From: Bacteroidales bacterium
GTDB taxonomy: Bacteria > Bacteroidota > Bacteroidia > Bacteroidales > PUMT01
Assembly: GCA_007125955.1 (NCBI GenBank)
Contig: SLCF01000115.1
Location: 1-56,928, forward strand
DNA length: 56,928 nucleotides
Direction: 5' to 3'
Shown: one piece after another, positions 27,210-36,082 of the stretch
Layout: every line of letters begins with the position of its first letter
Numbering within the stretch: position 1 is the first letter of the stretch
Position numbers and translations under genes: made by a program
The notes under the pieces: generated by a model
The model's input: only the letters and a program-made list of their open reading frames with translations
Databases searched by the model: none
What the model was told of the DNA's origin: nothing

Positions 27210-28919
27210 ATGAAAAAGATTAGTCAAAGTTTAATTGTTCTTGGATTGGCAGTTTTCCTGTTGAGCAGTTGTGGCGGACTGAACAGGATGCAAAGAAATG
27301 CCGATGAGGTAAGATATGATGTTACCCCGGAGATACTGGAAGCTCATGCCAGTGAGGTTGAGGCAGCTATCAGAGGCACATATCCGGACAGGTATTTCCA
27401 CAGGAACGTAATCCTGGAACTCACACCTGTTATAGTACATGCCGGAGGTGAGACAGAGTTGAATACACTTACACTTCAGGGAGAAAACGTAACTGATAAT
27501 CACCAGGTTATTTCACGTGACGGCGGTCGCTTCAATTACGTTGACAAAGTGCCGTTTGATGAGGATATGAGGGTTTCTGAACTTATTCTGAGAGTGACCG
27601 GCCACCAGGGAAACAGAACAAGTGAATTTGAACCTGTAAAACTGGCTGATGGTGTAATTGCCACTTCAATGCTTGTTATGAAGGATCCCAGGCCTGTTCT
27701 GGCACTGGATCAGTTCAGAAGGGTAATACCCGAAACCAAAGAAGCTGAATTATTTTATCTCATAAACAGGGCTGAAGTACGCGCTTCTGAGCTTCGTTCA
27801 GAAAGGATTCAGGGGCTTGGAGAATTCCTCAAGGAAGCTGCTGATGATGAGCGGATTGTTCTCAACCAGGCTGGTATAAGGGCTTATGCTTCACCTGACG
27901 GACCGTTGAACTTTAACGAAAGGCTGGCAGAGCAAAGAAAGGAGACTTCCAATAAGGTTATGAGTGACAAGATGGAAGAAGCTACTTTTGAAATAACAGA
28001 AAATTTTTATGAAACTATGGCCCTTGGCGAAGACTGGGAAGGTTTCAGGAAGATGGTTGAGGAATCTGATATAGCTGACAGGCAGCTGATACTTCGCGTT
28101 CTTTCAATGTATTCCGATCCCGAGGTTCGTGAGGAGGAGATCAGGAATATGACAGCAGTTTTTGAAGAGCTTGCAGAAAAAGTGCTTCCAAAACTTCGTC
28201 GTGCCGTTATGGCAGTTGATTTTGAAAGGGTAGGATACTGTGATGATGAGATACAGGAGGTTTTTGCCAGCGATCCCGACAGGCTGAATCTTGAAGAACT
28301 TCTCTATACCGCTACACTTCTTGACGATTACAATATGAAGCTGCGTGCTTACCAGGCTGCAGCCCGGAATTTCCCCAACTGCAACAGGGCTCACAATAAT
28401 GTTGGATATGTTCAGCTGAAGCTCAACAACGTAAGTGCAGCAAAAAGTTCTTTCCAGTCAGCTCAGAGGATCAAGGATGACGATATTGTCAAAAACAACC
28501 TTGGTGCCGTTGCATTAATGGAAGGCAATATTGACCAGGCTGAAGAGTACTTCCGTTCAGTTGCGAGTCCAACCAGCGAAACAAACTACAACCTTGGTAT
28601 CGTTAGCATAATTAAAGCAGATTACGATGCGGCTGAGAGCTATTTCGGAAATACATGCGAGGTAAACACCGCACTGGCCAAGATGCTGAACAACAATAAC
28701 GACGATGCTGTAAGGATTTTGAACTGCGTTGAAGATCCCTGCCCCATGACATACTATCTCAAGGCAATTGTAGGTGCACGCACCGACGATACTAATATGC
28801 TGTTCGACAATCTCAGGACTGCTGTTGATATGGCTGAAGATCTTAAAGAAGATGCCAAAACCAACATGGAGTTCGGAAGGTATTTCGAGCATGAAACTTT
28901 CGTTTCAATTGTAGACTAA
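27210..28919 (+). CDS. Lipoprotein with OmpA-like segment and TPR repeats
   Basis: A 569-residue predicted lipoprotein. Residues 1-21 form a lipoprotein signal with lipobox LSSC (C21). Residues 30-170 are beta-rich and resemble the N-terminal module of Bacteroidota envelope proteins. Around 205-260 the pattern YASPDGPLNFNERLAEQR recalls the core of an OmpA domain (G.ASPdGp...N..L...R). Residues about 385-500 contain TPR-like helices (NNVGYVQLKLNNVSAAKSSF and similar). It is monocistronic, with a -7 box before and a strong terminator after. No specific function is known to me; an envelope scaffold is likely. Confidence 0.8.
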   Translation: MKKISQSLIVLGLAVFLLSSCGGLNRMQRNADEVRYDVTPEILEAHASEVEAAIRGTYPDRYFHRNVILELTPVIVHAGGETELNTLTLQGENVTDNHQVISRDGGRFNYVDKVPFDEDMRVSELILRVTGHQGNRTSEFEPVKLADGVIATSMLVMKDPRPVLALDQFRRVIPETKEAELFYLINRAEVRASELRSERIQGLGEFLKEAADDERIVLNQAGIRAYASPDGPLNFNERLAEQRKETSNKVMSDKMEEATFEITENFYETMALGEDWEGFRKMVEESDIADRQLILRVLSMYSDPEVREEEIRNMTAVFEELAEKVLPKLRRAVMAVDFERVGYCDDEIQEVFASDPDRLNLEELLYTATLLDDYNMKLRAYQAAARNFPNCNRAHNNVGYVQLKLNNVSAAKSSFQSAQRIKDDDIVKNNLGAVALMEGNIDQAEEYFRSVASPTSETNYNLGIVSIIKADYDAAESYFGNTCEVNTALAKMLNNNNDDAVRILNCVEDPCPMTYYLKAIVGARTDDTNMLFDNLRTAVDMAEDLKEDAKTNMEFGRYFEHETFVSIVD

Positions 28920-28940
28920 CAGGTAAAAGTTTATCACTAT

Positions 28941-28976
28941 AAAAAAGGGGCTGTCTTAAAAGACTGCCCCTTTTTT
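28941..28976 (+). terminator. Rho-independent terminator after the TPR lipoprotein
   Basis: AAAAAAGGGGCTGTCTT pairs with AAGACTGCCCCTTTTTT (one mismatch) over a short loop, ending in six T. Because A and T tracts flank the stem it should also work for the minus-strand gene converging from the right. Confidence 0.9.
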
Positions 28977-29015
28977 GCACGTACGCCCTGCATGGCAGAT
29001 AACACTCGATTTTAT

Positions 29016-29555
29016 TTACCGTTTTTTCGGGGTCAATTTACTGTAGAGATCCCATAAAACTATTCCGGCGCTTACTGCAATGTTGAATGAATGTTTTATG
29101 CCGAATTGAGGTATTTCTATACATTTGGAGCTTTTTTCAATTATCTCCTGGCTTACACCTTTTATCTCATTACCGAAAACAAGTACAATTTTACTGTATT
29201 CATTTGGATCAAATTCAGACAACGAAATGCTTTTGTCAGTCTGTTCTACAGAACATATTTCGTAACCTTTCTCTTTTAAATAGTTCACAGCTTCAATTCC
29301 TTTTTCATAATATTTCCATTCAACCGATTCTGTAGCTCCCAGTGCTGTTTTATTGATTTCCCTGTGTGGTGGCGTTGCAGTAAACCCCGTCAGGTAAATG
29401 CATTCAACAAGGAAAGCGTCGGCTGTGCGGAATACAGAGCCAATATTGTTGAGGCTTCTTACATTGTCAAGCACTACAATAACAGGCTGTTTATCAGCTT
29501 TTTTAAATTCCCCGACAGTTTTTCTTTCCAATTCGCTGTTTTTTAATTTTCTCAT
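29016..29555 (-). CDS. SpoU/TrmH-family RNA 2'-O-methyltransferase
   Basis: Predicted SAM-dependent RNA ribose methyltransferase with the knotted SPOUT fold. Motif 1 is NVRSLNNIGSVFRTADAF, motif 2 VFGNEIKGVS and motif 3 IPQFGIKHSFNIAVSAGI. It is 179 residues with no extra RNA-binding domain, like the short TrmH/TrmL-type proteins. ATG 29555 is preferred to an upstream TTG. Which tRNA or rRNA it modifies is not evident. It converges on the TPR lipoprotein gene and is divergent from sucC. Confidence 0.9.
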   Translation of the reverse strand: MRKLKNSELERKTVGEFKKADKQPVIVVLDNVRSLNNIGSVFRTADAFLVECIYLTGFTATPPHREINKTALGATESVEWKYYEKGIEAVNYLKEKGYEICSVEQTDKSISLSEFDPNEYSKIVLVFGNEIKGVSQEIIEKSSKCIEIPQFGIKHSFNIAVSAGIVLWDLYSKLTPKKR

Positions 29556-29641
29556 TTTTTGTCCCGGCAAGAGGTTTGTAAAAAAAAATTAAATATTTTT
29601 ATGATTGTAAAGATAATCTCTATTGACAAAAAATTATTCCT

Positions 29642-30829
29642 ATGAACCTACATGAGTACCAGGGGAAATCTATCCTGAAAAAATTCGGTGTCGCCATACC
29701 TGAAAGTGTTGTTGTCGATTCACCTGATGCAGCTGTTGAAGCTGCTAAGCAGATACAGTCAAAAACAGGAACAGACACATGGGCTGTAAAAGCACAGATA
29801 CATGCCGGTGGAAGAGGAAAAGGAGGAGGGGTGAAAATAGCCAAATCCCTTGATGAGGTAAGAAAATACGCTGACAGTATATTGGGAATGACATTGGTAA
29901 CTCATCAAACCGGTCCCGGGGGAAAAGTTGTACACAAGCTTCTTGTCGAGCAGGGTATTTACTACCCGGGCGAAAGCAAAGTAGAGGAGTTTTATATGAG
30001 TGTGCTCCTCAACAGGCAAACAGGACGCAATATTATAATGTATTCACCTGAAGGAGGAGTTGATATTGAAACAGTAGCAGAAAAAACCCCCCATCTTATT
30101 TTCAGGGAGGAAATTGATCCCGGAGTCGGAATACAATCTTTTCAGGCCAGGAGAATTGCTTTCAATCTTGGACTGGAAGGGAAGGCTTTCAAGGAGATGG
30201 TTCGTTTTGCAATCTCATTGTACAAGGCCTATGAAGGATGTGATGCTTCGCTTTTCGAAATAAACCCTGTTTTCAAGACATCTGACAACATGATATTTGC
30301 AGCCGATGCAAAAGTAGTTTTGGACGACAACGCACTTTTCCGCTATCCGGAATATGCAGAAATGAGGGATATAACTGAGGAGGATCCTGCAGAGGTTGAA
30401 GCTGGCAAATACGATCTCAATTTTATAAAGCTGGATGGCGATGTGGGTTGCATGGTGAACGGAGCCGGCCTGGCAATGGCAACAATGGACATAATAAAGC
30501 TCTCTGGTGGTGATCCCGCAAATTTTCTCGATGTGGGAGGATCTGCCAACGCAAAAACCGTTGAGGCTGGTTTCAGGATAATTTTAAAAGACCCCAGTGT
30601 GAAAGTGATACTGATAAACATATTTGGCGGGATAGTCCGTTGCGACCGTGTTGCCCAGGGTGTAGTTGAGGCATATAAATCGATAGGCAATATTAAAGTC
30701 CCTGTTATTGTCCGTTTACAGGGAACAAATGCAGAAGAGGCCAGAGAACTTATCGATGAATCGGGGCTGAAAGTATATCCGGCAGTTTCGATTCAGGAAG
30801 CCGCCGGTATGGTCAGGGAAATGGTTTGA
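29642..30829 (+). CDS. sucC: Succinyl-CoA synthetase beta subunit
   Basis: TCA-cycle enzyme subunit that, with SucD, couples succinyl-CoA cleavage to nucleoside triphosphate formation. The N-terminal ATP-grasp domain starts MNLHEYQGKSIL and contains KAQIHAGGRGKGGGVK. The C-terminal CoA-ligase domain shows GGSANAKTVEAGF and NIFGGIVRCD. The 395 residues are standard. sucD is not adjacent, as is common in Bacteroidota. The upstream 86 bases hold no exact -7 consensus. Confidence 0.96.
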   Translation: MNLHEYQGKSILKKFGVAIPESVVVDSPDAAVEAAKQIQSKTGTDTWAVKAQIHAGGRGKGGGVKIAKSLDEVRKYADSILGMTLVTHQTGPGGKVVHKLLVEQGIYYPGESKVEEFYMSVLLNRQTGRNIIMYSPEGGVDIETVAEKTPHLIFREEIDPGVGIQSFQARRIAFNLGLEGKAFKEMVRFAISLYKAYEGCDASLFEINPVFKTSDNMIFAADAKVVLDDNALFRYPEYAEMRDITEEDPAEVEAGKYDLNFIKLDGDVGCMVNGAGLAMATMDIIKLSGGDPANFLDVGGSANAKTVEAGFRIILKDPSVKVILINIFGGIVRCDRVAQGVVEAYKSIGNIKVPVIVRLQGTNAEEARELIDESGLKVYPAVSIQEAAGMVREMV

Positions 30830-30945
30830 TTATTCGGTGTTATGATCCTTTAAAGTTGGTGGTTTTTTTAACGGGGAACATCCCGAAACCCTCATGTGCA
30901 ATAAAATCTCCACTTCCACGTATATTTATAACAAAGAAAATAACT

Positions 30946-31356
30946 ATGGATCATAACGAACAATTCAGGGAAGATTTGCAAACTCTTATTGAGCTTTTTA
31001 AAAAATATGCAGATAAGGTTTCGCAGGGTGAAATAGATGGGATGGATCCTGAGCTAGCGAGGCAGTTCAAGACCATGCTTGGCAATTATGATATGATGAA
31101 AAACGTTATACCGCAGCAGCTTCCCGAACAGTTCAGGGAACCTTTCCGGCAAATGATAAGGTCTCTTATAAATCAATTACGTGCAGAGGTGGGTGATTCT
31201 GTTTCTTTTTCTCCTCCCGTTATAGAATCGGGAGAGGATAACATCCAAACTGTTGAGGAGATTGAGGAGATCCTGAGAAGCCCCGGACTTAGCAATGAAG
31301 AGATAGATCAACTGCTTGACAGAATGAGTATGATAAAAAGAAATAAAGATGAATAA
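30946..31356 (+). CDS. Small acidic helical protein of unknown function
   Basis: A 136-residue protein I do not recognise. It is rich in Glu, Asp, Gln and Leu, predicted mostly helical, with no signal peptide, cysteine or membrane segment. The pattern NEQFREDLQTLIELFKKYAD at the start suggests a coiled coil. ATG 30946 is chosen because the sequence upstream in frame lacks coding character and lies close after sucC. It follows sucC by 116 bases on the same strand. It is the last gene before the shift to the AT-rich polysaccharide locus. Confidence 0.6.
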   Translation: MDHNEQFREDLQTLIELFKKYADKVSQGEIDGMDPELARQFKTMLGNYDMMKNVIPQQLPEQFREPFRQMIRSLINQLRAEVGDSVSFSPPVIESGEDNIQTVEEIEEILRSPGLSNEEIDQLLDRMSMIKRNKDE

Positions 31357-31856
31357 CAAGATTTGACCTCGTTGTTGCAGGTCACGGCAGTATCTGCCCC
31401 GTCAATAAAGAGTTGTGAAAAACCCCTAAGATCATTCAGCATGGCTGTTTCGAAATTTTGAAACAGCCATGTTTTATTCGTATCCCTATTCTAGACTGTT
31501 TTCAAATACAAAGTACTCATTGAGATAAAAATAGTTTAGAAACAGCCCCTTTTTATATCTTGCCCCAACAACTCTCCTTTGATTGAAATTTATTCTCATT
31601 TAACAACTTCACAGAGATCAATAAGACTGCTAAAACACTGATAAACAGACTCAAGTTACGAATTGTTGTATTGGTCACTTAAATACCTTTATTCATTTTC
31701 AAAAAACACAAATTGGTGTAAAATATTATTTAAAACAATATGCCGCATTCATATTTTCTTTAATTTAATCTAAAAAAAAATGCTCAAAAATAGAGTGGAA
31801 ATGTCAGATTTCTTTACTGTAACAATGTCCGGTCTGTTTTAAACAGAGGCTTTTAT
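31357..31856. other. Boundary region before the polysaccharide locus
   Basis: About 500 non-coding bases. It contains a GACCT/AGGTC stem near 31365-31385, the terminator at 31441, and a lone terminator half (GAAACAGCCCCTTTTT) at 31539-31554 whose left arm is missing nearby. The right half is strongly AT-rich. No exact TAnnTTTG box and no UpxY/NusG-type regulator gene are visible ahead of the locus. Confidence 0.55.
31441..31475 (+). terminator. Hairpin terminator at the locus boundary
   Basis: ATGGCTGTTTC (31441-31451) pairs perfectly with GAAACAGCCAT (31460-31470) across an 8-base loop, followed by GTTTTATT. It lies 84 bases after the stop of the small acidic protein gene. Confidence 0.65.
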
Positions 31857-33569
31857 ATGTTTAATTCCAGAATGTTATTGAATCCCGATTCCTGGAAGGT
31901 TAATAAAATCGGAGTAATCGGTCCTGGTGCTGTTGGAATGCCCATGGCTGCGCTGCTTGCTGATGCCAGGATAAAGATCGGAAGTGATAAGCCTGCGAAG
32001 GTTACTGTCGTTCAAAGGGATTCAAATACTTCGGGCTGGAAAAAGGATGCAATAAACAACGGCACTCCTGCGGCATTAACTAACGAGCCTGAACTTTGCA
32101 AAATAATTGCCAGGGCTACCAGGGAAGGTCTGCTTACAGCAACACATGACTACAACCTTATTTGTGATGCAGATGTAGTGCTTGTTTGCGTAAAAACCAG
32201 TGTAAGAAAACTTGAACCTGACTATAATACACTTATTACAGCTGTTAAAGATCTTGCCCGGGCATTGAAGAAAAGACCTGCCGGCAAGATACCCCTTGTC
32301 ATCTTTGAATCGACCCTTGCCCCTACAACTGTTAGTACTTTGATATGGGATCTTTTCGATAAGAACGGGCTTACTGAGGGAAAAAATATCCTGCTCGGAT
32401 ACAGTCCCAGCAATGTTACACCCGGACGCCTTGTTCAATCTGTCAGAAATTGTGACAAGCTTGCAGGCGGGCTTCACCCCGGGACTTCTGATCTAATAGA
32501 GATTATTTACAAAAATATTGTAAAGGGAGCAAAAATTTACCAGACAAACTGCCTTACTGCTGAAATCGCAAAAATATTTATTAATGCTTACAGGGAAGTA
32601 AGAATGGCCTTTTCATCAGAGATAGCATGGTATTGTCAAAACAAAAATATAGACTTCGGTGTTATAAGGGAAAAAGTAAACCAGATGCTCTTTAAATCGT
32701 TAGTTAGAAATAAAATTCATAGTGATCTCAATTTTGCCGGTATTTCTTTTCCTGAAATTTGCATTGGAGAACATTGTTATTCAAAAGAGAGCGGGTTACT
32801 TTTTTGGAGATACTCCGATGCAGGTAACGATACAGCAGGAAGCATTATTCTCAAGGCAAGGCAGATTAATGAAGAAACTCCTGTAGTTGCATTCAAACAG
32901 TCAGAAGACCACTTCGGCAGACTTAAAGGAAACAGAATAGCCCTTTTAGGTGTTACCAGCAGGTTTAATCCAGGATACGCTAAAAACTCAGCCACTTTGG
33001 TTCTGGCCAACTATTTAAGAAAAAGGAGGTTTTCTTATATTTTGCATGATCCGTTTTTGAAAAATGATGACCCCGATATTTTAAAAAATGGACAGGAGAA
33101 TTTCTTTTCAAATGACCTTGATGAAGTTCTCCAGGATGCCGATTATATTTTCATCTGTACTGCACATGATATATACATTGAATATTCCGATAGAATATTT
33201 TCAAATAATAAAGTAAGGGGCGTAATGGATGCATGCAATATTTATAACAATTCCGGGCCTGATTACAACGGGATTAAATATAACAGAATAGGGTTTGGAA
33301 GAGAAGAGCCATCCCAAGAACTGATCGATTTTGTATACCAGGCATATAAATCATTGGAAAAGCTGCTTGCATTTGAATTGTCCGGATTGGTAGAGTTTTA
33401 CAACACCAATTTCGTATTTGATTCTTTTAACAAAGTGAATTTTTCAGATATTAAAAGCCATGTCACAGATAGTAGCGAAGGATTTTTTTTAGATGAGCGT
33501 GCGAGAACAGAAAAAATACCAGATTATAAAGGTTTCAGGAGCAAATTATTGACACAACTAAAAATTTAA
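31857..33569 (+). CDS. Divergent UDP-glucose/GDP-mannose dehydrogenase-family protein
   Basis: Predicted NAD-dependent nucleotide-sugar dehydrogenase, 570 residues, about 130 longer than usual. The NAD-binding loop is GPGAVG at 22-27. FESTLAPTT (150-158) replaces the usual ESTVYPGT, and SPSNVTPG (183-190) matches the SPERVxPG position. The conserved Lys and Asn of the central helix are kept at K239 and N243 (AEIAKIFINAY), and the catalytic Cys at C307 in GEHC, where GGHC is usual. The C-terminal sugar-binding domain has lost the normal FKPNTDDxR pattern. An extra C-terminal tail of about 110 residues has no similarity I can name. It opens the polysaccharide locus, 14 bases before the RmlC-like gene. 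Substrate unknown. Confidence 0.75.
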   Translation: MFNSRMLLNPDSWKVNKIGVIGPGAVGMPMAALLADARIKIGSDKPAKVTVVQRDSNTSGWKKDAINNGTPAALTNEPELCKIIARATREGLLTATHDYNLICDADVVLVCVKTSVRKLEPDYNTLITAVKDLARALKKRPAGKIPLVIFESTLAPTTVSTLIWDLFDKNGLTEGKNILLGYSPSNVTPGRLVQSVRNCDKLAGGLHPGTSDLIEIIYKNIVKGAKIYQTNCLTAEIAKIFINAYREVRMAFSSEIAWYCQNKNIDFGVIREKVNQMLFKSLVRNKIHSDLNFAGISFPEICIGEHCYSKESGLLFWRYSDAGNDTAGSIILKARQINEETPVVAFKQSEDHFGRLKGNRIALLGVTSRFNPGYAKNSATLVLANYLRKRRFSYILHDPFLKNDDPDILKNGQENFFSNDLDEVLQDADYIFICTAHDIYIEYSDRIFSNNKVRGVMDACNIYNNSGPDYNGIKYNRIGFGREEPSQELIDFVYQAYKSLEKLLAFELSGLVEFYNTNFVFDSFNKVNFSDIKSHVTDSSEGFFLDERARTEKIPDYKGFRSKLLTQLKI

Positions 33570-33583
33570 AAAAGTATTGGACA

Positions 33584-34126
33584 ATGATATTCAGTGAAAC
33601 AAAATTAAAAGGAGCTTTTATTATTGAGATTGATAAAAAAGAGGATGAAAGGGGCTTTTTCGGTCGTTCCTGGTGTCGAAATGAAATGGAGCAACATGGG
33701 ATTAAAGGTGTAATAGTGCAGGCTAACACTTCTTTTTCTTATAAAAAAGGGACTTTGAGAGGGATTCATTACCAGGTATCACCATATGAGGAAGCAAAGA
33801 TAATTCGATGTGTTAGAGGAGCTGTATATGATGTGATAATAGATTTAAGAACAGGTTCATCAACTTTCAAAAAATGGATCGGCACGGAACTAACAAGTAA
33901 TAATTACAAAATGCTTTATGTGCCTGAAGGTTTTGCCCACGGTTTTCTGACTCTCACAGATAATGTTGAGGTTTATTATAATGTAACGTCATTTTATTCG
34001 CCCGGTGCTGAAAGAGGAATAAGATGGAATGACCCTTATTTTAATATTAAATGGCCGTTTGAACCGGTTGTGATTTCAGTCAAAGACAGAGGGCATCCTG
34101 ATTTTACACAGAATATGCTCAAATAA
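33584..34126 (+). CDS. RmlC-family 4-keto-6-deoxysugar 3,5-epimerase
   Basis: Cupin-fold epimerase of the dTDP-4-dehydrorhamnose 3,5-epimerase family, 180 residues. The catalytic His is H62 in LRGIHYQ, and the tyrosine region is VEVYYNVTSFYSPGAERG near 129-146. RmlA, RmlB and RmlD are absent nearby; instead CDP-glucose genes follow. The likely substrate is therefore CDP-4-keto-6-deoxyglucose rather than the dTDP sugar. This substrate change is inferred from context. Gaps to the neighbours are 14 and 40 bases, so it fits one operon. Confidence 0.85.
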   Translation: MIFSETKLKGAFIIEIDKKEDERGFFGRSWCRNEMEQHGIKGVIVQANTSFSYKKGTLRGIHYQVSPYEEAKIIRCVRGAVYDVIIDLRTGSSTFKKWIGTELTSNNYKMLYVPEGFAHGFLTLTDNVEVYYNVTSFYSPGAERGIRWNDPYFNIKWPFEPVVISVKDRGHPDFTQNMLK

Positions 34127-34166
34127 TTAATATTTAAATCAAATTATAAATTGTAAATCAAAGCTT

Positions 34167-34949
34167 ATGAAGGTGGTAATTCTCGCCGGCGGTTACGGAA
34201 CACGTATTAGTGAAGAAAGTGGAATAAGGCCTAAGCCAATGGTTGAAATAGGTGGGAAGCCTATTTTATGGCATATAATGAAAATATATTCATTTTACGG
34301 AATTAATGAATTTATTATATGCTGCGGATATAAAGGCCATATAATAAAAGAGTATTTCTCCAACTATTTTTTACACATGTCTGATGTTACCTTTGATCTC
34401 AGCAACAATTCAATGCAAGTTCACCGGCATCCTTCAGAGAAATGGAAAATAACATTAGTTGACACAGGTGAAAAAACAATGACAGGTGGAAGGATAAAAA
34501 GAGTTGCTTCTCACATTGGAAATGAAACCTTTTGTTTAACATACGGCGATGGAGTTTCTGATGTTAACATAAAAGAAACTATTGAATTCCACAAAAACCA
34601 AAATGTGCTGGTAACACTAACTGCTGTTCAGCAACCGGGTCGTTTCGGTGCATTCTCACTTGGAAAGAATGAGAATATGATAAAAAGTTTTCGAGAGAAA
34701 CCTAAGGGTGATGGGGTTGATAATGCATGGATAAATGGCGGCTTTTTTGTGGTGGAACCTGAGGCCCTCGATTATATTACAGACGATCAGACTATTTGGG
34801 AACATATTCCTTTGGAAATATTAGCCAAAACCGGACGTTTGGCTGCTTTCAGGCATTATGGTTTTTGGCAACCCATGGATACATTGAGAGATAAAAATGT
34901 TATTGATGATTTATGGAATAGTAAAGCTGCACCATGGAAGCTTTGGTAA
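34167..34949 (+). CDS. rfbF: Glucose-1-phosphate cytidylyltransferase
   Basis: Makes CDP-glucose from CTP and glucose 1-phosphate, the first step of CDP-6-deoxyhexose synthesis. The nucleotidyltransferase opening [20 protein letters not shown] and [16 protein letters not shown] are characteristic of Rfb[10 protein letters not shown] gives the metal-binding Asp, and [13 protein letters not shown] and [11 protein letters not shown] match the family C-terminal region. It has the standard 260 residues and lies directly before CDP-glucose 4,6-dehydratase. Confidence 0.96.
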   Translation: MKVVILAGGYGTRISEESGIRPKPMVEIGGKPILWHIMKIYSFYGINEFIICCGYKGHIIKEYFSNYFLHMSDVTFDLSNNSMQVHRHPSEKWKITLVDTGEKTMTGGRIKRVASHIGNETFCLTYGDGVSDVNIKETIEFHKNQNVLVTLTAVQQPGRFGAFSLGKNENMIKSFREKPKGDGVDNAWINGGFFVVEPEALDYITDDQTIWEHIPLEILAKTGRLAAFRHYGFWQPMDTLRDKNVIDDLWNSKAAPWKLW

Positions 34950-34973
34950 TAAACTTTTTACAATATAGATGTT

Positions 34974-36068
34974 ATGAAATTTGATTTTCAAGGCCGTAAG
35001 GTTCTGGTCACAGGTCATACAGGGTTCAAGGGGGCCTGGTTGACATTGTGGTTAAAGTTACTAGGTGCTGATATTTCTGGAATCGCATTAGAACCGACAG
35101 ATGAATCAGGAGCTTTTTGTGCTATGGGCATCTCTTCACTTTGTGAAGATATCCGCCAGGATATAAATGATTTCGATAAGGTATTTTCAATATTCGAAAA
35201 ACAAAAACCAGAAATAGTTTTTCATTTAGCTGCCCAATCTTTAGTGCTGCAATCATATGATCAACCTTTGGAAACATTCCAAACAAACGTAATAGGCACA
35301 GCTAATATCCTGGAAGCTTGCAGGAGGTTTAAGTCTGTAAAAGTTATTATAATAGTCACAACTGATAAATGCTATGAAAATAAAGAATGGGTTTTCGGGT
35401 ATCGTGAAATTGACCGTTTAGGTGGTATAGATCCATATAGTGGAAGCAAAGCAGCTGCAGAAATGCTTGTGAAATCTTATCTTGAATCGTTTTTTTCAGT
35501 GAATAATAAAACTGGTCTGGCAAGCGTACGGGCAGGAAATGTGATAGGTGGAGGTGATTGGGCTGAGAACCGGATTGTACCTGATTGTATCAGGGCATTA
35601 AAAGCCGGCAAAGCAATAGAGGTGCGTAATCCTTCTTCTGTTAGGCCATGGCAGCATGTTCTTGAACCTTTGGGAGGTTATTTAATGTTGGCACAAAAGA
35701 TGCTTGAAAATCCGAAAAGGTTTTCAGGATCCTGGAACTTCGGGCCCGGCTATGAAGGGATAAGAAATGTTAAAGATCTTGTCCGATATTTAATTAACCT
35801 TTGGGGAGAAGGAGAATGGGAAAATAAAGATCTCGGAAAAAAGAATAAACCTCATGAAGCAGCCTTACTCACCCTTGATATTTCAAAGGCCAGAAATTTA
35901 TTATTATGGCAACCTGTATATTCTTTCCACAAAACTGTAGATGCAACTGTTTCATGGTATAAATCTCAATCTTTGGGAGAAAACATGAAAATTAAAAGTA
36001 TCAAACAGATTGAAGATTACCAGAAGTTTTTATATTCTCAGTATTCCCTGAATACATATTTTCAATAA
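34974..36068 (+). CDS. rfbG: CDP-glucose 4,6-dehydratase
   Basis: Short-chain dehydrogenase-type enzyme that forms CDP-4-keto-6-deoxyglucose with bound NAD. The glycine motif is GHTGFKG near residues 14-20. Catalysis uses the TTDKCYEN segment and the YSGSK (YxxxK) pair near 157-161. VRAGNVIGGGDWAENRIVPD and RPWQHVLEPLGGYL are family signatures. The length of 364 is normal. It follows rfbF by 24 bases. Confidence 0.96.
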   Translation: MKFDFQGRKVLVTGHTGFKGAWLTLWLKLLGADISGIALEPTDESGAFCAMGISSLCEDIRQDINDFDKVFSIFEKQKPEIVFHLAAQSLVLQSYDQPLETFQTNVIGTANILEACRRFKSVKVIIIVTTDKCYENKEWVFGYREIDRLGGIDPYSGSKAAAEMLVKSYLESFFSVNNKTGLASVRAGNVIGGGDWAENRIVPDCIRALKAGKAIEVRNPSSVRPWQHVLEPLGGYLMLAQKMLENPKRFSGSWNFGPGYEGIRNVKDLVRYLINLWGEGEWENKDLGKKNKPHEAALLTLDISKARNLLLWQPVYSFHKTVDATVSWYKSQSLGENMKIKSIKQIEDYQKFLYSQYSLNTYFQ

Positions 36069-36082
36069 GATTTATAGTTAAA

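Noticed and set aside
31441-31554. Insertion-sequence end
   Set aside because: GGCTGTTTC-type palindromes resemble some IS termini, but no transposase frame, second end or target duplication is visible, so a terminator is the simpler reading.
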